Assembly: GCA_947367725.1 (NCBI GenBank)
Contig: CANBFZ010000132.1
Coordinates: 1-5,829 of the forward strand
Source of the DNA: an uncultured Eubacterium sp.
GTDB taxonomy: Bacteria > Bacillota > Clostridia > Peptostreptococcales > Anaerovoracaceae
Direction of reading: 5' to 3'
Length of the DNA stretch: 5,829 nt
Part shown: in pieces, positions 1 through 5,829 of the stretch
Position numbering within the stretch: the first letter of the stretch is position 1
Layout: each line of letters begins with the position of its first letter
The notes under the pieces: generated by a model
Told to the model about the DNA's origin: nothing
Database searches by the model: none
Seen by the model: only the letters and a program-made list of their open reading frames with translations
Program-made: the position numbers and the translations under genes

Positions 1-1
1 G

Positions 2-1777
2 ACTGGAATTTTTGATACAGCATCACAGGCGCAGGCGGATCAAGGGATTCCACTGACTTGTTTTTATCGCTTGCATCCCGATTCTGGTGAAATGGCAGAG
101 GTGTTTCGCGTACATAAAACAGTCACAGATTTTGCAAAGGTTGGGGATGGGCGATATATTCTGCTGTGTGACGATTCCTTACATGAAGATGCCTATTTAG
201 AGGCAGCCTGCGGAGATTTTGCGCGATTTGCGGAAATGAAGAAAGAAGAAGCAGACTATTTCATTGCAGAAGAGGTGCCGTTTTGGGCCAATGGAACCGG
301 CTATTGCGACGGTGCGCGGGGCAGACTGTTTCTCTATGAAGCGGGGGTGCTGACGCAGCTTTCTCCCAATGACCTTTCTGTAACGGGAATGAGTGCTTGG
401 CAGGATCAGTATGTGATTTACTGCGGTCTTGCTTCTGGCGGAGTGCAAAACACGACGGGCAGGCTGTACTGTTATGATATAAAGGGAAAGCAGGTCAGAA
501 CGCTGGACGAATCGGATTTGTATGTGTACACAAAAGTACAGGCAGTTTCAGAGACCGAGGCTTTTGTGTGCCGCAACGACCGCAAACTGCATGGAGAATA
601 TCAGGATGAATATATTGACCTTCTCCATCTGGAAGACGGCAGTTTTTTGCGGAAAAATCCGCTGGGCGACTATCATATCTATGACAGCGTTATCTGCGAC
701 GTCAGCTATAAAAGTGGCTATTTGAACAAGCTGACGCGGGCAGCAGGCGGCACCTATTTTCTGGCGACGGAACGAGAAAACGCAAAAGTTTTTTATTGGG
801 CAGATGACGCACTGCTTCCGACTCCTGTGACACTGGCGCAAGGGAAAGTGGTCGACTATGAGATTCTAGAAGACCGCATTTACATGATTGCCATGCGGGG
901 GCTTGGCGGTACAGAACTCTATGTACAGGATCTGGCAGGCGGTGCAGAGCGCAGACTGTCTTCTGAAAATCTGCATCTGGAAGAAACGTATGCCTATGCG
1001 AAAGTGGAATACCTGCCTTTTGTAAACAGTCAAGGGGTGGAGATTCAGGGCTGGTATCTGAAGCCAACCGACTTTGAAGCAGGGAAACAGTATCCGACTG
1101 TGCTGTTTATTCATGGCGGACCACAGGTGGCTTATGGCGAAGTTTTTACGCTGGATATGCAGTTTTTAGCGTCCCGTGGCTATGGCGTCATCTATTGCAA
1201 TCCGACTGGTTCAGAAGGCAGAGGCGGCGATTTCGGAGATATTCGTATGCGGTATGGAACCATTGATTATGAAGATCTGGTAGGGTTTACTCACTATGCG
1301 GCAAAGGTGCTGCCGTGGGTTGATGAAAATCGCCTTGGCGTAACTGGCGGTTCCTATGGCGGCATTATGACAAACTGGATCATTGGACATACTGATTTAT
1401 TTAAAGCAGCCATTTCGGACAGAAGCTCTGCCAATAACATCAGCGACTTTGGGCTTTCAGACATTGGGGTTTCCTTCGCGCTAGATACCTATGAAACGAC
1501 ACCGTGGGGAAATTTAGAATTCTTATGGGACTCTTCACCGCTGAAATATGCGCCGCATATTAAAACGCCTACCCTTTGGATTCATGGCATGGATGATTAC
1601 CGCTGCACGGTAGACAATGCACTGCAGATGCATGCGGCGCTGACTTACTTTGGTGTGCCGTCAAGAGTGGTAGGGTTCAAAGGCGAGCATCACGGCATGA
1701 GCAGAACTGGTAAGCCAAAGCACCGCGTGCGCAGGCTGATGGAAATGCTGCGCTGGTTCGATCACTATCTGAAATAA
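2..1777 (+). CDS. S9-family serine peptidase, acylaminoacyl-peptidase type (5' end outside window)
   Basis: The frame is open from the first complete codon at base 2, so the gene begins upstream of the window. The in-frame TTG at 71 should not be taken as its start. 591 residues are visible; family members usually have about 650-690, so perhaps 60-100 N-terminal residues are missing. Residues up to about 340 should be the beta-propeller that gates access to the active site. The rest is an alpha/beta-hydrolase domain with HGGPQ (His371, oxyanion region), the nucleophile elbow GGSYGG (Ser451), GMDDYRC (catalytic Asp532) and GEHHGMS (catalytic His564), counted from base 2. The ending RWFDHYLK is typical of the S9C group. 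Such enzymes release N-terminal residues or dipeptides from short peptides, usually in the cytoplasm. Family and triad are clear; substrate specificity is not. No terminator is evident after the stop. Confidence 0.95.
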   Translation, partial: TGIFDTASQAQADQGIPLTCFYRLHPDSGEMAEVFRVHKTVTDFAKVGDGRYILLCDDSLHEDAYLEAACGDFARFAEMKKEEADYFIAEEVPFWANGTGYCDGARGRLFLYEAGVLTQLSPNDLSVTGMSAWQDQYVIYCGLASGGVQNTTGRLYCYDIKGKQVRTLDESDLYVYTKVQAVSETEAFVCRNDRKLHGEYQDEYIDLLHLEDGSFLRKNPLGDYHIYDSVICDVSYKSGYLNKLTRAAGGTYFLATERENAKVFYWADDALLPTPVTLAQGKVVDYEILEDRIYMIAMRGLGGTELYVQDLAGGAERRLSSENLHLEETYAYAKVEYLPFVNSQGVEIQGWYLKPTDFEAGKQYPTVLFIHGGPQVAYGEVFTLDMQFLASRGYGVIYCNPTGSEGRGGDFGDIRMRYGTIDYEDLVGFTHYAAKVLPWVDENRLGVTGGSYGGIMTNWIIGHTDLFKAAISDRSSANNISDFGLSDIGVSFALDTYETTPWGNLEFLWDSSPLKYAPHIKTPTLWIHGMDDYRCTVDNALQMHAALTYFGVPSRVVGFKGEHHGMSRTGKPKHRVRRLMEMLRWFDHYLK

Positions 1778-1924
1778 GCAAAAAGATGCATCTGTACCAC
1801 GGCAATCACTGCTTGCCCTTATGATTGGCATCGCATTGATGGATGACCAAGGAATTGTGAAATATCTTTCAACTTCATCGTGTCTGTCTGTTCTATTTTT
1901 GCCTCCTGCACATAGACTGATTGC

Positions 1925-1930
1925 AGGGGG
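1925..1930 (+). promoter_or_regulatory. Ribosome binding site that fixes the lipoprotein start
   Basis: AGGGGG lies 8 bases before the ATG at 1939. A possible TTG start at 1921 lies upstream of this site and would put arginine-poor residues (MQGAVW) before the signal peptide, so ATG 1939 is preferred. Confidence 0.7.
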
Positions 1931-1938
1931 CGGTTTGG

Positions 1939-2451
1939 ATGAAAACAAGAAAGAGGACAATCATTCTCGTTTGCTGGCTGGTTGCGATGCTGCTGACAGG
2001 CACCGGCTGTACACGGCAAAAGCAAGCAGTGACAACCGGGGGTGTTTTGATGGAAGAAAGTACAGCACCATGGACGAAAGTTGTTGAGACATCGTGCAAG
2101 ATTCAGGGCTTTGGGAAGCCTGTGGGCACGGTGAAGGAAACGCTGCTAGAGACGGCAGACAGCTGGGAGGTTACCTTTTCCATTGATGAAGAGATGACGC
2201 AGACCATGGTTGACGGCTACGCACAGGCCGTATGGCGCGCCTGCGAGATGCGGAGCGGAGAAGCCAATCGAAGTGGCAGCGGCAGCCGGTACGACAGTAT
2301 GGAAGAGGCAGAGAAACGGCAAGAGCCGCTGAATTACTACATATGGTATTATCGGGCGGGAGAAGAGACCTTTCGCCTTGGTCTCTATCCGACCAATATG
2401 GAAACAGGCGTACCTGGCGGACTTGTGCTGCGCATAGAGCGCTGGGCATGA
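1939..2451 (+). CDS. Putative lipoprotein of unknown function
   Basis: This encodes 170 residues. The N-terminus is a classic export signal: basic MKTRKR, a hydrophobic core (residues 7-19), then TGTGC with Cys24 as the probable lipidated residue. The residue at -3 is Gly rather than the usual Leu/Val/Ile, so the lipobox is imperfect, but the LLTGTGC context still favours a signal peptidase II site. The mature part (about 146 residues) has no motif I recognise. It shows a Gly/Ser-rich stretch around residues 110-118, an acidic/basic segment (MEEAEKR) and an aromatic, strand-like C-terminal third (YYIWYYRAG, then GLVLRIERW at the end), suggesting a small beta-rich extracytoplasmic domain. The 161 bases upstream (1778-1938) hold no convincing promoter or terminator, only short palindromes, so it could be co-transcribed with the peptidase. 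Coding status rests on the start site, signal peptide and length. Confidence 0.75.
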   Translation: MKTRKRTIILVCWLVAMLLTGTGCTRQKQAVTTGGVLMEESTAPWTKVVETSCKIQGFGKPVGTVKETLLETADSWEVTFSIDEEMTQTMVDGYAQAVWRACEMRSGEANRSGSGSRYDSMEEAEKRQEPLNYYIWYYRAGEETFRLGLYPTNMETGVPGGLVLRIERWA

Positions 2452-2499
2452 GGTCAAACGCAGGTGCAGGGGAATTGTACCGATAGAATAAAAAATCTC

Positions 2500-2529
2500 T
2501 TGCGCTTTATCGCACAACTGTGTTAAACT
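2500..2529 (+). promoter_or_regulatory. Weak candidate promoter for the B3/4-domain gene
   Basis: TTGCGC (2500-2505) and TAAACT (2524-2529) are 18 bases apart, each only a partial match to the -35 and -10 consensus. A second possible -10, CATAAT at 2568-2573, has a poor -35 (TTGTAG, 2546-2551) 16 bases upstream. Some promoter is plausible because the leader is 143 bases long and AT-rich, but neither candidate is strong. Confidence 0.3.
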
Positions 2530-2594
2530 AAAAAATTAGGAGAAGTTGTAGACTTTACTGGGGCAATCATAATGTAAAGGAGACAAGAGTTACG

Positions 2595-3299
2595 ATGAAA
2601 TTTGAAATTGCAAAAGAAGTATTCGAACAGCTGCCGAATGGGTATTTTGGTGTGGTAGCAGTCAGGGGCATGGACAATACCAAAGAAATTCCCCAGCTGG
2701 AGGCGATGCTGCAGGAGAACATTGCTGTTTGTGCGCAGGATTTTGCGGGCATCAAGGTAAAGAATGCGGACGATATCGTGCCGTACAGAGAGGCGTTTAA
2801 AGCGATGGGGATCAATCCCAACCGGTATATGTGTTCTATTGAAGCACTGCTTGATCGAATTGCCAAAGGGAAGGGATTTCCGCATATCAATGCAATCGTA
2901 GATATGGGCAATGCGGTATCCATTCGATATCATCTGCCAATCGGCGCCCATGATATGGCGACGATTGCAGAAGCGCTTACGGTGCGTCATGCACAGGAAG
3001 GGGATACCTTTATTCCTTTTGGAAATGGAGCGCTGGAAACGCCGGAAGAAGGCGAAGTGATTTACGTATCCGACGGGCAGGTTAGAACGCGCCGCTGGAC
3101 GTGGAGACAGAGCGAAATCGGAAAAATTACCGAAGATACGACAGACGTTCTGTTCCCGATTGATGGGTTTACCGACCTGAATCGGGATAAAGTAGAAGAA
3201 GCGGCAAAGGAACTGGCGGCATTGGCAGAACAGTTTTTCGGCGTCACCGCATCGGTAGGTTTCATTGACAAAGACCATCGAGTTTTTGAGGTGAAATAA
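2595..3299 (+). CDS. Stand-alone B3/4 (tRNA-synthetase editing-like) domain protein
   Basis: This encodes 234 residues. The whole chain matches the B3/4 domain, the fold that in phenylalanyl-tRNA synthetase beta binds and hydrolyses mischarged Tyr-tRNA(Phe). Supporting stretches include VPYREAFKAMGINPNRY (about 62-79), the helix SIEALLDRIAKGKGFPHIN (about 82-100), VDMGNAVSIRYHLPIGAHD (about 102-120) and a C-terminal part with TTDVLFPIDGF (about 182-192). There is no synthetase core, anticodon or tRNA-recognition module. Free-standing members are widespread and mostly uncharacterised; a role in clearing mischarged tRNA or binding another ligand is inference. The start is ATG 2595 with AAAGGAGA at 2576-2583, a rather long 11 bases upstream; no better in-frame start is nearby. 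The gene is closed by the terminator at 3343-3376. Confidence 0.88.
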   Translation: MKFEIAKEVFEQLPNGYFGVVAVRGMDNTKEIPQLEAMLQENIAVCAQDFAGIKVKNADDIVPYREAFKAMGINPNRYMCSIEALLDRIAKGKGFPHINAIVDMGNAVSIRYHLPIGAHDMATIAEALTVRHAQEGDTFIPFGNGALETPEEGEVIYVSDGQVRTRRWTWRQSEIGKITEDTTDVLFPIDGFTDLNRDKVEEAAKELAALAEQFFGVTASVGFIDKDHRVFEVK

Positions 3300-3311
3300 C
3301 CGAGGGGCTGC

Positions 3312-3341
3312 TTGACTTTTATAATAACAATGAGATAAAAT
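3312..3341 (+). promoter_or_regulatory. Probable sigma-A-type promoter of the GtrA-aldolase-dehydrogenase operon
   Basis: TTGACT (3312-3317; 5 of 6 consensus bases) and TAAAAT (3336-3341; 5 of 6) are separated by 18 bases in AT-rich DNA. The predicted transcription start, about 7 bases after the -10, is near 3348, inside the left arm of the terminator hairpin. The transcript would then carry a leader of about 55 bases before the GtrA start codon and would lack most of the left arm. The start position is inferred. Confidence 0.6.
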
Positions 3342-3342
3342 A

Positions 3343-3376
3343 ATACCGCAGTGCAATCGCTGCGGTATCTTTTTTT
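3343..3376 (+). terminator. Intrinsic (Rho-independent) terminator after the B3/4-domain gene
   Basis: A perfect 9-bp stem, ATACCGCAG (3343-3351) with CTGCGGTAT (3360-3368), encloses an 8-base loop and is followed by C and seven T (3370-3376). It ends transcription coming from the B3/4-domain gene 44 bases upstream. It overlaps the start region of the promoter for the next operon. Confidence 0.92.
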
Positions 3377-3402
3377 GAAAGGAATCAGGGATAGAATAGA
3401 AG

Positions 3403-3831
3403 ATGAAAAAACAATCGAACCAGGAAAATCGTGGACAGGTACTGAAATTTGTACTGTTTTCTATATCGGCAGGGGTAATTCAGACGTTGGTATTTACTTT
3501 GCTCAATGAGCTGACGCCTTGGAAATACTGGCCTTGCTATCTGCTTGCCCTTGTTGCCTCTGTGCTTTGGAATTTTACGCTGAACAGAGAATTTACATTT
3601 AAGTCGGCAGGCAATGTACCCATTGCGATGGCAAAGGTGTTTGGATTTTACTGTGTATTTACGCCGCTGTCAACCTGGTGGGGCGATGCACTGACCGATG
3701 GGGGCGTCAATTCGTATTTTGTGCTCTTTGGCACGATGGCGGTGAATCTGATCACAGAATTTCTGTACGATAGATTTTTTGTATTTAAAGACAGCTTGAA
3801 TACCAATCAGAGGGCAAAGCATGGAAGCTGA
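3403..3831 (+). CDS. GtrA-family membrane protein
   Basis: This encodes 142 residues, the usual size for the family. There are four predicted transmembrane helices (about 14-36, 43-61, 75-95 and 104-124) and short polar tails. The family signature WNFTLNREFTF (residues 56-66) follows helix 2, and its echo LYDRFFVFKD (121-130) follows helix 4; both are typical of GtrA/DPMS-like proteins. Relatives move or help use polyprenyl-phosphate-linked sugars for cell-surface glycosylation, or act as small carriers. No glycosyltransferase lies beside it here, so the substrate is unknown. The start is ATG 3403; the ribosome binding site is weak (AGGGA at 3387-3391, 11 bases away). This is the first gene after the promoter at 3312-3341, and its end overlaps the next gene by 11 bases. 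Confidence 0.9.
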   Translation: MKKQSNQENRGQVLKFVLFSISAGVIQTLVFTLLNELTPWKYWPCYLLALVASVLWNFTLNREFTFKSAGNVPIAMAKVFGFYCVFTPLSTWWGDALTDGGVNSYFVLFGTMAVNLITEFLYDRFFVFKDSLNTNQRAKHGS

Positions 3832-4438
3832 AATTTTTGTAATGATGAAAAAGTATGCAGAAGCAGTCGCCAAACTGAACGGGACTGGTGCGTTCTGCAA
3901 AATGATTGTAAGCATAGATGGTGTGATATATGAAACCAGAACAGGCTGTGATTTGAAGCGCTTGCAGGCAGAAGACGTGGCGATTGCTGCCGTTGATACG
4001 GATTTTTCTATAGAATATGCCATCTTGCGAGAAGAGGACGACTGTCAGGCGTTAGTGCTTTCAAAACCGGTGTATTGCATGAAATTTGCGGAAAATGGAG
4101 CGGTGCTGCCAGCGTCTTTAGATGATATGGCGCAAATTGTCGGACCGTGTGCAGAAACGGTGCCTTATGAAAGCAGCGCCATGCACGACGCACTTTGTAA
4201 GGCTTCTGGCTGTTTTGTCAAAGGGCGGTATACGCTGTGTAAAGGGCGCAGCCTTTTTGAGGCGGTGACTTGCCTGGAGGTGCTGGAAAAGCAAGCGGAG
4301 GTACATCTTAAGGCACAGGTACTTGGCGGTGCGGCGGCGCTTTGTGAAGCGGAAGTGGTGCAGATGCGAAGGCACTATCTGCAGCAGTATTCAAGGGTGG
4401 AGCATGCAGAAAAATCCAGAGAAGGGAGACGGCAATGA
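3821..4438 (+). CDS. Degenerate class II aldolase/adducin-like protein, predicted inactive
   Basis: This encodes 205 residues. By eye it aligns over most of its length with the intact aldolase encoded next to it: DGVIYETRTGCDLKRL (33-48) matches DRQMLVSPSGIDYRRL (36-51), VYCMKFA (84-90) matches KYCTMFA, and GCFVKGRYTLCKG (130-142) matches GCIMANHGMLCVG. The three zinc ligands are gone: the HTH pair becomes Leu80 and Lys82, and the NHG histidine becomes Arg136. The GNLS asparagine is also lost, and about 11 residues are deleted next to the catalytic glutamate, where ungapped extension puts Asp61. The frame is intact, with ten cysteines and an extra basic tail (about 171-205). It is therefore probably a maintained pseudoenzyme, perhaps a structural or regulatory partner of the neighbour, rather than a decayed gene. 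ATG 3821 has AGAGGG 6 bases upstream. It overlaps its neighbours by 11 and 4 bases. Confidence 0.82.
   Translation: MEAEIFVMMKKYAEAVAKLNGTGAFCKMIVSIDGVIYETRTGCDLKRLQAEDVAIAAVDTDFSIEYAILREEDDCQALVLSKPVYCMKFAENGAVLPASLDDMAQIVGPCAETVPYESSAMHDALCKASGCFVKGRYTLCKGRSLFEAVTCLEVLEKQAEVHLKAQVLGGAAALCEAEVVQMRRHYLQQYSRVEHAEKSREGRRQ
4422..4428 (+). promoter_or_regulatory. Strong ribosome binding site for the intact aldolase, inside the preceding gene
   Basis: AAGGGAG lies 6 bases before ATG 4435 and within the last codons of the degenerate aldolase gene. Together with the ATGA stop/start overlap it confirms the start and points to coupled translation of the two paralogues. Confidence 0.8.
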
Positions 4439-5013
4439 CAGAATGCGAGCAGCGAGAAAAGCTGGTGGAATATGGAGTCCAATTGCTGGAAGCAGGGCTG
4501 GTACAAGGTACATGGGGCAATCTTTCTGTGCGTCTTTCTGACAGGCAGATGCTGGTCAGTCCGTCGGGCATTGATTACCGCAGGCTGACGGCAGCAGATA
4601 TGGTCAAGGTGGATCTGTTTTCTCTCCAGTATGAAGGCGATCTGAAGCCCACCTCGGAAAAGGGCGTGCACGCTGAGATTTACAGAACCCGCAGAGATGT
4701 GGGCGCGATTATTCACACCCATTCCAAGTATTGCACGATGTTTGCAGCGGCAAGAAAAGACGTACCTATCACAGAAGCTGCAATGATAGAACGCTTTGGA
4801 CCTATCGTAAAAACTGCTGCGTATGCGCTGCCTGGCACAAAGGCACTTTGGACGTATACTTTAGACGCGCTTGGGGAAAACCAGGGATGTATCATGGCAA
4901 ACCATGGCATGCTGTGTGTGGGAGAAACCATCGAAGCGGCGTTTGCCAACTGCTGCAGGCTGGAAACCTACTGCGGCGCATATATAGAAGGGAGATACGT
5001 GGCAGAGAAATGA
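4435..5013 (+). CDS. Class II aldolase/adducin-family protein (L-fuculose-phosphate aldolase-like)
   Basis: This encodes 192 residues, slightly shorter than E. coli FucA (215). It has all the signatures of a zinc-dependent class II aldolase or sugar-phosphate epimerase: GTWGNLSVR (25-33, phosphate-binding Asn29), SPSG (42-45, phosphate binding), PTSEKGVH with catalytic-type Glu75, the zinc ligands His94 and His96 in IIHTHSKYC, and His157 in ANHGML. The spacing equals that of FucA (Glu73, His92, His94, His155) shifted by two. Members cleave or epimerise sugar phosphates, for example fuculose-1-phosphate to lactaldehyde plus dihydroxyacetone phosphate, or act on 5-deoxyribulose- or methylthioribulose-phosphate. 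A glutamate at this position favours aldolase over ribulose-phosphate epimerase. The exact substrate is undecided, as no kinase or isomerase is in view. It overlaps both neighbours by ATGA; the following aldehyde dehydrogenase could oxidise an aldehyde product. Confidence 0.93.
   Translation: MTECEQREKLVEYGVQLLEAGLVQGTWGNLSVRLSDRQMLVSPSGIDYRRLTAADMVKVDLFSLQYEGDLKPTSEKGVHAEIYRTRRDVGAIIHTHSKYCTMFAAARKDVPITEAAMIERFGPIVKTAAYALPGTKALWTYTLDALGENQGCIMANHGMLCVGETIEAAFANCCRLETYCGAYIEGRYVAEK
4988..4995 (+). promoter_or_regulatory. Distant ribosome binding site for the aldehyde dehydrogenase
   Basis: AAGGGAGA is the only good Shine-Dalgarno match. It is 14 bases before ATG 5010 and 20 before ATG 5016, longer than usual. 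The nearer start at 5010 is preferred; ribosomes finishing the aldolase may re-initiate at the ATGA overlap. Confidence 0.45.
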
Positions 5014-5829
5014 ACATGGAGTTAAGTGGAATCATCAATCGGCAGCACATGCTGTTTGAGGCTGGCGTCACCAGAAATCTTGCCTATCGAAAACAGGCGC
5101 TGCTGCAACTGCGGGAAAGTGTGAAGCGTCATGAAGCCGATTTGTTTGCGGCGCTTTCTGCAGATTTAGGCAAGGCACAGTATGAGGCATACGCCACAGA
5201 AATCGGGTTGGTATATAGTGAAATTTCTTATATGCTGCGGCATTTAGAGACGATGGCAAAGCCTAAACGTGTGCATACGGCGCTGGCGAATTTTCCGGCA
5301 AAGAGTACCATTTATTATGAACCGTATGGCGTGGTGCTGATTATGTCGCCGTGGAATTATCCGGTGCAGCTTTCTTTGGTTCCGCTGGTCGGAGCCCTTG
5401 CGGCAGGAAATTGTGCTGTGGTGAAACCTTCTGCTTATGCGCCGGCGTCTGCTGCTGTCATCACGCAGATTTTACAGGAAATTTACAGTGAAAGCTATGT
5501 TTATTCGGTATCAGGCGGTCGGGAAGTGAATCAGAATCTGCTGCTGGAACCGTTTGATTATATTTTTTTCACCGGTAGCAAAGCAGTGGGACGCACTGTC
5601 ATGGAAGCGGCAGCCCAGCATTTAACGCCGGTTACTTTAGAGTTGGGCGGCAAAAGCCCTTGCATTGTAGAGCAGACCGCAGATATTGCCTTGGCGGCAA
5701 GGCGGATTGTTTGGGGAAAGTTTCTCAACTGCGGACAGACTTGCGTGGCGCCGGATTATGTGCTTGTGCACAGCAGTGTCAAAGGGGCGCTCCTTGACGC
5801 CATGGTTAGAAATATTGAAGCGCTTTATG
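5010..5829 (+). CDS. Aldehyde dehydrogenase, class 3 (ALDH3) type (3' end outside window)
   Basis: The frame is open from ATG 5010 to the window edge, giving 273 residues of an enzyme usually about 455-460 long, so the C-terminal 40% is missing. Visible signatures, in order, are SPWNYPVQLSL (Asn116), ALAAGNCAVVKPS (Lys139, cofactor binding), FFTGSKAVG (187-194, nucleotide binding), LELGGKSP (general base Glu211) and NCGQTCVAPDY with catalytic Cys245. NCGQTC.APDY is characteristic of the ALDH3 group (YwdH-like in bacteria), which oxidises medium- or long-chain and aromatic aldehydes to acids with NAD(P)+. The short N-terminus, without the extended arm of ALDH1/2 enzymes, fits as well. It is the last visible gene of the operon and starts within the aldolase stop codon (ATGA). 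A second in-frame ATG at 5016 is possible. Family is certain; substrate and operon end are not visible. Confidence 0.95.
   Translation, partial: MNMELSGIINRQHMLFEAGVTRNLAYRKQALLQLRESVKRHEADLFAALSADLGKAQYEAYATEIGLVYSEISYMLRHLETMAKPKRVHTALANFPAKSTIYYEPYGVVLIMSPWNYPVQLSLVPLVGALAAGNCAVVKPSAYAPASAAVITQILQEIYSESYVYSVSGGREVNQNLLLEPFDYIFFTGSKAVGRTVMEAAAQHLTPVTLELGGKSPCIVEQTADIALAARRIVWGKFLNCGQTCVAPDYVLVHSSVKGALLDAMVRNIEALY

Noticed and set aside
702..1067. Open frame of 121 codons on the - strand inside the peptidase gene
   Set aside because: It is fully covered by the peptidase coding frame, with no domain or start signal of its own.
1785..1830. Short palindromes after the peptidase gene (GATGCATC and CAATCA/TGATTG), considered as a terminator
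   Set aside because: Stems are 4-6 bp with no T run after them, so an intrinsic terminator is not supported.
1821..2087. Open frame of 88 codons on the + strand between the peptidase and lipoprotein genes
   Set aside because: No ribosome binding site, no recognisable motif, and over half of it lies out of frame within the lipoprotein gene, which has a better start and a signal peptide.
2501..2514. Hairpin TGCG/CGCA upstream of the B3/4-domain gene, considered as a terminator for the lipoprotein gene
   Set aside because: The stem is only 4 bp and is not followed by a T run.
2523..3356. Long open frame of 277 codons on the - strand, opposite the B3/4-domain gene
   Set aside because: It lies across a well-supported + strand gene and the terminator, has no recognisable domain and shows the residue mix expected of an antisense shadow.
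3821..4438. Calling the degenerate aldolase a pseudogene
   Set aside because: The frame has no stops or shifts, a good ribosome binding site and coupled overlaps on both sides; loss of metal ligands alone does not show decay.

Overview
The window is a gene-dense stretch of bacterial chromosome with every gene on the + strand. The proteins suggest a Bacillota (Firmicutes) genome, probably an anaerobic clostridial or related lineage: strong purine-rich Shine-Dalgarno sites, overlapping genes, a GtrA-type membrane protein, a free-standing B3/4-domain protein and a class 3 aldehyde dehydrogenase. The genus cannot be fixed from the sequence alone. I see no rRNA, tRNA, CRISPR, insertion sequence or phage gene.

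Left part (1-2451): the 3' part of an S9-family serine peptidase (acylaminoacyl-peptidase/dipeptidyl-peptidase type) enters from the left edge already in frame and ends at 1777. After a 161-base gap with no clear promoter or terminator comes a 170-residue putative lipoprotein of unknown function (1939-2451).

Middle (2452-3402): a 143-base leader with weak promoter-like elements precedes a gene for a stand-alone B3/4-domain protein (2595-3299), related to the editing domain of the phenylalanyl-tRNA synthetase beta chain. The gene is followed by a textbook intrinsic terminator (3343-3376). A good sigma-A-like promoter (TTGACT-18-TAAAAT, 3312-3341) lies against the terminator so that its predicted start falls inside the left arm of the hairpin. 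Upstream transcription should stop there, while transcripts started there should lack most of the left arm.

Right part (3403-5829): a tightly packed operon of four genes. The first encodes a four-helix GtrA-family membrane protein. It overlaps by 11 bases a degenerate class II aldolase-like protein that has lost the zinc-binding histidines. That overlaps by 4 bases (ATGA) an intact class II aldolase/adducin-family enzyme, which in turn overlaps by 4 bases (ATGA) an aldehyde dehydrogenase of the ALDH3 type that runs off the right edge. The most interesting point is the back-to-back pair of an intact aldolase and a metal-ligand-less paralogue. It suggests an enzyme/pseudoenzyme partnership, possibly passing an aldehyde product to the dehydrogenase; that link is inference.
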